In this document: one piece after another, positions 6,108 to 10,593 of the stretch
How the letters are laid out: each line of letters starts with the position of its first letter
How positions within the stretch are numbered: the first letter of the stretch is position 1
From: Chlamydiota bacterium
GTDB taxonomy: Bacteria > Chlamydiota > Chlamydiia > Chlamydiales > SM23-39
DNA: 10,593 bases
Reading direction: 5' to 3'
NCBI GenBank assembly: GCA_021772165.1
Contig: JAJFMM010000098.1
Span: forward strand, 1-10,593
Position numbers and translations under genes: made by a program
Notes under the pieces: generated by a model
Seen by the model: only the letters and a program-made list of their open reading frames with translations
Database searches by the model: none
What the model was told of the DNA's origin: nothing

Positions 6108-7876
6108 AATTTAGGAAACCAGTATCGGAAGAGACCAAGAAGAAGATCAGCGAGGCTCTCACAAAGAATAAGAAGAAGGAATCACCTAAGGAAAGGAGAG
6201 CCGGTCGTTTAAAGAAACAAGCTGATCGTGAAGACAGGATCAAGCAGCGTGGTGAGGATCGTACTGCAAAGAAGCTGGGCCGAAAGGGTTCTGATCTTAA
6301 GAATGAGATAAAGGTGAGAAAGGCTCGAAAGGGTCGTCTCACTGACAAATTAAAAAAGAGTCGTGATGAATTCAAGGCTGCTGTTGCTCCGTTGAAAGCA
6401 GAGATCGAGAAACTCAAGAGCTTGCCTAAAGGAGAGCGAAAGAAGAAGGTCAAGGCTCTTCGTGCTGAAATTAAAGCGCTTAGGGAAGAGAGGAAAACAA
6501 GAGACGCTGGTAAAAAGGCTGGCAACAAGAAGCAACGAGATGTGCTGAAGAGATTGCGGTCGGCCTTTAAGTCGAGGAAGAGAGACCTCTCTGCAAAGCT
6601 CAAACAAATCCGGTCTGATGCAAAGGCTGGTCTTATTCCACTGAAGGAAGCAAAGGCTCAGATCAGTGATGACATCAAGAAAAACACTAATGTGGCTAAG
6701 TCTCTTCGAGCAAAGATGAAGGGACTCAGCAAAAACAGTCCACTTCGAAAGGCTATACAGGGTCAGATCGATGGTCTGAAGTCTGACAATGCAGATCTCA
6801 GAGCAGCGAAGAAGGATCTCACTGCTGAATCAAAGAATATCCGAGCAAAGAAGAAGGCAGATGTCGACGCTGAGAAGAAAGCATTTAACGAGATGATCGT
6901 GAAGATGGGTGGTATTGAACGACCTGACAACTGCCACAAAGAATTCAAAGAGGTCCGTCCTTTCCGTAAAGAACGACCGAGTGAAGTCCCTGTTGATTTT
7001 AAGAAGTTTCAAGAGTTCTTCGATAAAGCAGAAGAGGACTTTGGTGAGAAGACCAAGAAGCAACTCGATGAGATGATCAACAAGATGATGAAGAGAGCTG
7101 ATACCATGCTTCGTGGCGGGAAGATCAGTGATATCGCCAAACTCAGCCTTGCTGGACTGGTTGCTTACAAGGCAACGCTTAAGGACGGGTACAAAAAGGC
7201 ATACGACTTCGGGAAGATCAGTGCTGCCGATGAGATTGGTGTTGATGCTCCAAAGACTACCAATCAACAGGTGGCTAAGATGAATGTGACTGTCGGTGCT
7301 ACTGTTGATCAACAAGCTGCGAACATAGAGCTGGCCACAAAGGCTGCACTCATCGATGGAATAAATCGTAGCTTAAGCCACAAAGACACGCTGTTTAATG
7401 CAAAAATTGCTGCCGTCTCAAAGGCTGAGAAGATGAATCGAGCCAATATGAATATCGCTGTCATTGGACAGGTTACTCAGGCGAGGCAAGACATCTTCCT
7501 AAGGCATACTGATATCATCCAGAAATTCCAATACTCAGCAATCCTTGATGGAAGAACTACCAACTGGTGTTCAAGCCTCGATGGCCGAACGGTTACAGAT
7601 GACAGTCCTGAGTTCGAGACCTATCGACCCGGTCAGCATTTCGGCTGTCGGTCTATATGGGTTGCCATTGGTGTTGAGGAAGTAGTTTCTCCAAAGGCCG
7701 AGCCGATACAACCAGCAATCCCTTCTCAACAAGGTGGCCCTGGTGATTTTAAGGATCTCCCTAGATTGAAGAACTATACTCCTGTCCCAGAAAAGACGGT
7801 CAGCGCAAATGAGAAGAAGGCTGATGAGGTGTTCGAAAAGATAATGGGTTCCTTAAGTCAAATGCTCGATGAATAA
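6104..7876 (+). CDS. Minor head protein, Mu F / SPP1 gp7-like, with long Lys/Arg-rich N-terminal extension
   Basis: A 590-residue head morphogenesis protein. The family domain lies near the C-terminus: YSAILDGRTTNWCSSLDGRT (477-496) then RPGQHFGCRSIW (508-519), giving the C..LDG...H..CR signature with C489, D493-G494, H512, C515 and R516. Members bind the portal, and SPP1 gp7 is carried in the capsid and leaves with the DNA. Residues 1-265 are unusual: very rich in Lys/Arg, coiled-coil-like, with repeated charged motifs (KARKGRLTDKLKKSRDEFKA; LRAEIKALREERKTRD). The extreme N-terminus (KPVSEETKKKISEAL, 5-19) closely resembles a NUMOD3 DNA-binding motif. Residues 285-460 are helical, as in other MuF proteins. 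The C-terminus after 530 is Pro-rich. The start overlaps the portal stop by 4 bases; the end overlaps the next gene by 8. Confidence 0.82.
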   Translation: MKFRKPVSEETKKKISEALTKNKKKESPKERRAGRLKKQADREDRIKQRGEDRTAKKLGRKGSDLKNEIKVRKARKGRLTDKLKKSRDEFKAAVAPLKAEIEKLKSLPKGERKKKVKALRAEIKALREERKTRDAGKKAGNKKQRDVLKRLRSAFKSRKRDLSAKLKQIRSDAKAGLIPLKEAKAQISDDIKKNTNVAKSLRAKMKGLSKNSPLRKAIQGQIDGLKSDNADLRAAKKDLTAESKNIRAKKKADVDAEKKAFNEMIVKMGGIERPDNCHKEFKEVRPFRKERPSEVPVDFKKFQEFFDKAEEDFGEKTKKQLDEMINKMMKRADTMLRGGKISDIAKLSLAGLVAYKATLKDGYKKAYDFGKISAADEIGVDAPKTTNQQVAKMNVTVGATVDQQAANIELATKAALIDGINRSLSHKDTLFNAKIAAVSKAEKMNRANMNIAVIGQVTQARQDIFLRHTDIIQKFQYSAILDGRTTNWCSSLDGRTVTDDSPEFETYRPGQHFGCRSIWVAIGVEEVVSPKAEPIQPAIPSQQGGPGDFKDLPRLKNYTPVPEKTVSANEKKADEVFEKIMGSLSQMLDE

Positions 7877-8222
7877 ACTGTTCAATACATTGTTTGCTCT
7901 AGGTGGCGCTCTCAAAGCTTCTGAGAGAAAGCTTCTCTATGAAACCATTACAAAGATTCTTTTAAGTGTGGCTGGAGCCATATCAGATAAACAATCTCCG
8001 TCCTTTAAGAAGTTCCTTGCTACATTAAGCAAGGAGCAGAAGGCAAGCGTGGTAAACTGGCCTAAGGAGCAGGAGATCAAAGGTGTAGTGAAAGCTACAA
8101 ACCTGAAAGACTTCAAGGCTCCTGAGGTGAAGATCAAATCTATAAACCTTCAGGGAAAGCGGGGACCTAAGGATTGGATCGCTGTACAGTTCACTGACGG
8201 GAAGAACCTAATCAATTTCTGA
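7869..8222 (+). CDS. Hypothetical virion protein with 'PKDxIAVxFTDGK' module
   Basis: A 117-residue protein of unknown function. Residues 1-60 are helical with a hydrophobic first segment (NKLFNTLFALGGALKA) and a second at 29-38. Residues 63-117 form a beta-like module: NWPKEQEIKGVVKATNL, then short V/I-K-I repeats, then GPKDWIAVQFTDGK to the end. The same module, with the same spacing apart from about 2 residues, is inside the next protein, so the two genes are related by duplication or domain exchange. ATG 7869 lies in the last codons of the MuF-like gene (8-base overlap). The stop shares one base with the next start (TGATG). Its place in the head/fibre operon suggests a small virion or neck component. 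The V-x-N-x-P-x-x-Q-x-V-x-G pattern is one I associate with phage structural proteins. Confidence 0.75.
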   Translation: MNKLFNTLFALGGALKASERKLLYETITKILLSVAGAISDKQSPSFKKFLATLSKEQKASVVNWPKEQEIKGVVKATNLKDFKAPEVKIKSINLQGKRGPKDWIAVQFTDGKNLINF

Positions 8223-8923
8223 TGAACAAAAAAATCAAATCACTACTGGAGGAAAGCGGTGTTCAGTTCTCTACAGAGCAGAGGCAGCAGATCGCTACAC
8301 TTGCTGAGAAGATCAGAATAAGTCGAGGAGCTAAGAAGGCTCAAGAGGATGAGCTTCTCAATATGATCACCTCGTTTCAGGATGCCAACAGTGACGTGGT
8401 CAAGGTTCTTAGTGATGTGAATTCTAGTCTTAAAAGAACCAAGAAGGTTGAGATCACCAACTTTCCGAAGGTCCAAAAAGTGAAGGGTGAGGTGGAGATA
8501 TCTAACATCGATGAGATCAAGGTTGAAGACATTGAGATTGACGAACAGGACGTGACATTGAATAACAGGAAAGCACCAAAGGATTTCATCGCTATTCGGT
8601 TTACTGATGGGAAAAAATGGGTGGATCCAAGAAGACTTTTCCAAAGAATTATAGCTGAGACACCAAGGAGAAGTTCAGGAAGCTCAACCAATGGTGATCA
8701 GATTTATGGAGAGGTGCCGCTTGGAACCATAGATAGTGCAAATAAGGTCTTTACACTAGCTACAACGCCAATCGTTGGAACGGTGAGAGTCTATTGTAAT
8801 GGTCTTCGGGGGGTAGAAGGGGTTGGGTACACCATTGCGGCTGGTACTATCACGTTTACCAATGCGCCTATCGGCGGATCTGATCCAGACGTGATAATTG
8901 TTGATTACGAAAAGACCCCGTGA
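8222..8923 (+). CDS. Modular virion protein joining the FTDGK module to a C-terminal fibre-type beta domain
   Basis: A 233-residue protein in three parts. Residues 1-75 are a charged coiled coil. Residues 80-136 (NFPKVQKVKGEVEISNI through APKDFIAIRFTDGKKWVDP) repeat the module of the preceding gene. After a Ser/Arg-rich linker (147-160), residues 164-231 are a beta domain (GTIDSANKVFTLATTPIVGT, VYCNG, YTIAAGTITF, APIG, PDVIIVDYEK). The same domain ends the next protein. In phage tail and neck proteins this 'N..FTL..TP..GT..VYLNG...YT..G..ITF..AP....' domain recurs, often at a C-terminus. The gene therefore bridges its two neighbours. It starts at ATG 8222 with a TGATG junction, so translation is coupled. 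The TGA stop at 8921-8923 precedes a 35-base gap. Likely a fibre, neck or decoration protein. Confidence 0.78.
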   Translation: MNKKIKSLLEESGVQFSTEQRQQIATLAEKIRISRGAKKAQEDELLNMITSFQDANSDVVKVLSDVNSSLKRTKKVEITNFPKVQKVKGEVEISNIDEIKVEDIEIDEQDVTLNNRKAPKDFIAIRFTDGKKWVDPRRLFQRIIAETPRRSSGSSTNGDQIYGEVPLGTIDSANKVFTLATTPIVGTVRVYCNGLRGVEGVGYTIAAGTITFTNAPIGGSDPDVIIVDYEKTP

Positions 8924-8958
8924 TAATCTGAAGATACTCACTTGCTAACCACTACATT

Positions 8959-10059
8959 ATGCCTGCTGGACAAATTCGTGGTGATACTCAAATTAAAGCT
9001 TTGACTATCGCCAATGCACAAATCGCTACAGCTGCCGCTATTGAGCTTTCAAAGCTCGAAGAAGCAGTTATTCAAGCCGATGGAGGTCAAGCCTTTACAG
9101 GCGACCAGTCAATGGGTTCAAACAAACTCACAGGTCTCGCCGATGGTACCGCTGCATCAGATGCAGTAAACCTCGGTCAATTACAAGCTCAACAAGCCGG
9201 TCTTTCTTGGAAGCAGGCTGTTCGTGTTGCAACTACTGCAAACGGAGCTTTAGCTACTGCTTATGAAAATGGAGACACTGTTGATGGTGTTACTCTTGCA
9301 ACTGGTGATCGAATCTTACTTAAAGACCAGACCACCGGCTCTGAAAATGGTATTTACACGGTAAATGCTACAGGAGCTCCTACTCGTTCTACTGATATGG
9401 ACGGTGGATCAGAAGCTGATTCTGCTGCTGTATTTGTTTCTTCTGGTACTGCAAACGCTGATACTGGATGGGTTCAAACAACAGACAGTGTGACTATCGG
9501 TACAACCGCAATGGTATGGGCACAGTTTACTGGTGCTGCATCTATTATTGCTGGTGCCGGTTTGGTAAAATCTGGAAACACAATCAACGCGGTTGCAACA
9601 GATGCTTCTATCTTAGTTGCTGCTGATGACTTCGGAGTACAGCTCGATGCTACTGCTGCAACTATTGCCCTTGGTGGTGCTGGTCTTCAGGTAGCTGACG
9701 GAACTGCTGGAGAAATCCTCATTGGTCAAGGTGGTGGTTCAGATACGGCTTTCCAAGCTATTTCTGGAGACGCTACTCTCGCTGCAAATGGAGCGTTGAC
9801 TCTTGCTGGAGATGTATTGAAAGAAGCTGATATCGTTACTCGAGAAACACCAGCTGGTGTAATCGATAATGCGAATGTTACTTTCACTCTCGCAAACACA
9901 CCAACACTTGGTACAGAACACGTTTACCTTAATGGTCAACTCCTCGATGAAGGAGCTGGAAACGATTACACCATCTCTGGTGCTGTGATCACACTAGCGT
10001 CGGCTCCAAAGCCTTCTCCTGGTAACCCAGACATCGTAAGAGTGAGCTACTGGAAGTAA
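8959..10059 (+). CDS. Phage tail/head fibre-like structural protein
   Basis: A 366-residue, Ala/Gly/Thr-rich protein without cysteine, typical of beta-structured fibres. N-terminus: GQIRGDTQIKALTIANAQIA then AAIELSKLE, a repeat-type anchor common in phage fibres. Residues 46-75 contain FTGDQSMGSNKLTGLADGT and SDAVNLGQL, matching the 'MGSNKITNLA..T..tDAVNKgYVD' block. Residues 84-192 (WKQAVRVATTAN, DGVTLATGDRILLKDQTTGS, ENGIYTV, NADTGWVQTTD) match the well-known fibre head domain. Residues 193-295 are Gly/Ala-rich beta repeats. Residues 296-366 repeat the C-terminal domain of the upstream protein. ATG 8959 follows CTAACCACTACATT. Codon choice differs from its neighbours (Glu nearly always GAA, Arg mostly CGT/CGA), suggesting strong expression or separate origin. 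A strong terminator follows. Probably an abundant virion fibre or decoration. Confidence 0.85.
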   Translation: MPAGQIRGDTQIKALTIANAQIATAAAIELSKLEEAVIQADGGQAFTGDQSMGSNKLTGLADGTAASDAVNLGQLQAQQAGLSWKQAVRVATTANGALATAYENGDTVDGVTLATGDRILLKDQTTGSENGIYTVNATGAPTRSTDMDGGSEADSAAVFVSSGTANADTGWVQTTDSVTIGTTAMVWAQFTGAASIIAGAGLVKSGNTINAVATDASILVAADDFGVQLDATAATIALGGAGLQVADGTAGEILIGQGGGSDTAFQAISGDATLAANGALTLAGDVLKEADIVTRETPAGVIDNANVTFTLANTPTLGTEHVYLNGQLLDEGAGNDYTISGAVITLASAPKPSPGNPDIVRVSYWK

Positions 10060-10081
10060 ACCAGTAATCTGATTCGAACTT

Positions 10082-10121
10082 AAAGCTCACCTTGTGTATA
10101 ATCAAGGTGAGCTTTTATTTT
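10082..10121 (+). terminator. Rho-independent terminator after the fibre gene
   Basis: A perfect 13-bp inverted repeat: AAAGCTCACCTTG (10082-10094) pairs with CAAGGTGAGCTTT (10103-10115) around the 8-base loop TGTATAAT. It is followed by a T-rich tract (TATTTT, 10116-10121). The hairpin begins 22 bases after the fibre stop and ends just before the next start at 10126. It should end or attenuate transcription from the fibre gene. The loop contains TATAAT (10097-10102), which could also act as a -10 element for the next gene. Confidence 0.88.
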
Positions 10122-10125
10122 ACCT

Positions 10126-10566
10126 ATGCCAAAAACAAGTTTCAGAAGCGAACAAATAGGAGATGGAGAGGTAAAGCCTATCGATCTTGAAGATACAGCT
10201 GTGACGCCAGGCTCTTATACGAATGCTGATATTACTGTTGATCAGGATGGAAGGATCACCGCAGCAGCAAACGGAAGCCCTGGAGGAGGTGGCCAAAGCG
10301 CATTGAATGTTGTAGACCTTATCAATGAGTCTTTCTATACGGAAGTCACTCGTGTGAGCAATCTTATCACAGCAATAAACTCTTGGACTACCAACTCAAA
10401 GGTCACTCTTCGGTACTCAATAGCTATCACGAGAACCGGAAACTTTGTCTCCAGTACTGATGAGAGTTATTATGATGCTGCAGGCACTCTTATCCGAAGA
10501 ACTCAGTCTACATATACTCGCGATGCCAGCAATATTGTTACGCAAATAGATTACGTACTCACCTAA
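10126..10566 (+). CDS. Fibre-like protein with conserved N-terminal anchor and unknown C-terminal domain
   Basis: A 146-residue protein. Residues 6-30 (FRSEQIGDGEVKPIDL...) followed by TAVTPGSYTNADITVDQDGR and ITAAANG are the widespread fibre motif 'GVTPGTYTNATVTVDAKGRV'. After a Gly-rich hinge (SPGGGG), residues about 58-146 form a separate domain I do not recognise. It is Ser/Thr/Tyr-rich with alternating beta patterns (VTLRYSIAITRTGNFVSSTD, ESYYDAAGTLIRRTQSTYTR) and no cysteine. The layout (conserved virion anchor, hinge, variable C-terminal domain) suits a small receptor-binding or decoration protein. It starts 4 bases after the terminator T-tract, so it either has its own promoter or is read through at a low level. 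TAA 10564-10566 is two bases before the next ATG. Confidence 0.8.
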   Translation: MPKTSFRSEQIGDGEVKPIDLEDTAVTPGSYTNADITVDQDGRITAAANGSPGGGGQSALNVVDLINESFYTEVTRVSNLITAINSWTTNSKVTLRYSIAITRTGNFVSSTDESYYDAAGTLIRRTQSTYTRDASNIVTQIDYVLT

Positions 10567-10568
10567 AT

Positions 10569-10593
10569 ATGTTCAAACTTATTGAAGGACTTA
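10569..10593 (+). CDS. Start of a further gene, truncated by the window edge
   Basis: ATG at 10569 opens a frame reading MFKLIEGL to the window end, two bases after the preceding stop. The spacing fits the compact arrangement seen throughout. Nothing can be said about function from eight residues. The lack of a Shine-Dalgarno (ACTCACCTAAAT precedes it) matches its neighbours. Confidence 0.45.

Noticed and set aside
6100..6603. Long antisense open frame (167 residues) opposite the basic arm of the MuF-like gene
   Set aside because: It is Leu/Ser/Phe-rich, the expected mirror of Lys/Arg/Glu codons, and no other gene lies on the minus strand. No leader or family motif.
1..10593. Recoded TGA (glycine or tryptophan code) as in some candidate-phylum bacteria and phages
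   Set aside because: TGA ends several genes (1420, 1769, 2613, 3105, 6107, 8222, 8923) right beside the next start, and no core gene has an internal TGA, so the standard code fits.
1..10593. CRISPR array, tRNA, insertion sequence, integrase or attachment site
   Set aside because: No spaced direct repeats, cloverleaf, transposase or integrase motifs were seen. Gaps between genes are too short to hide them.

Overview
This window is a piece of a tailed double-stranded DNA phage or prophage genome (Caudoviricetes-type). It runs from the end of the replication genes, through DNA packaging and head assembly, into virion fibre or decoration genes. All 17 supported coding regions lie on the + strand and are tightly packed, mostly with overlaps or gaps of a few bases. 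Only three spacers exceed 50 bases: 503-562, 4631-4685 and 10060-10125. TAA, TAG and TGA all serve as stops next to a following start, so the standard bacterial code applies. I cannot name the host. Almost no gene has a recognisable Shine-Dalgarno sequence. Leaders are A/T/C-rich, which would suit a host with little anti-SD use such as Bacteroidota or some candidate-phylum bacteria, but this is only a hint.

Layout. Bases 1-287 are the C-terminus of a DnaB-type replicative helicase, cut by the window edge. Bases 296-2613 hold a run of small genes: three Cys-rich putative zinc-binding proteins, a 50-residue ORF, a RusA-family Holliday-junction resolvase at 1019-1420, two unrecognised proteins and a two-helix membrane protein. 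Bases 2617-4630 are the terminase pair (putative small subunit, confident large subunit). Bases 4686-6107 encode a DUF935/Mu gp29-type portal with a very acidic tail. Bases 6104-7876 encode a Mu F/SPP1 gp7-type minor head protein with a roughly 265-residue Lys/Arg-rich N-terminal extension. From 7869 to 10566 four proteins form a modular set: neighbours share domains, and the last two carry repeat motifs typical of phage tail and head fibres. A strong intrinsic terminator lies between the last two. A new gene begins at 10569.

How the genes fit together: helicase and RusA replicate and resolve the DNA. The terminase cuts and pumps it through the portal. The MuF-like protein sits with the portal and is probably packaged or ejected. 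The 7.9-10.6 kb cluster probably decorates the virion. No major capsid, protease or scaffold gene is seen, so these are presumably downstream.

The observations most worth pursuing are the chain of shared domains in 7.9-10.6 kb, the acidic-tail/basic-arm pairing of portal and MuF protein with a NUMOD3-like motif at the tip, the absence of Shine-Dalgarno sites with a recurrent CTAAYCACTA leader motif, and a perfect TATAAT in the loop of the 10.1 kb terminator.
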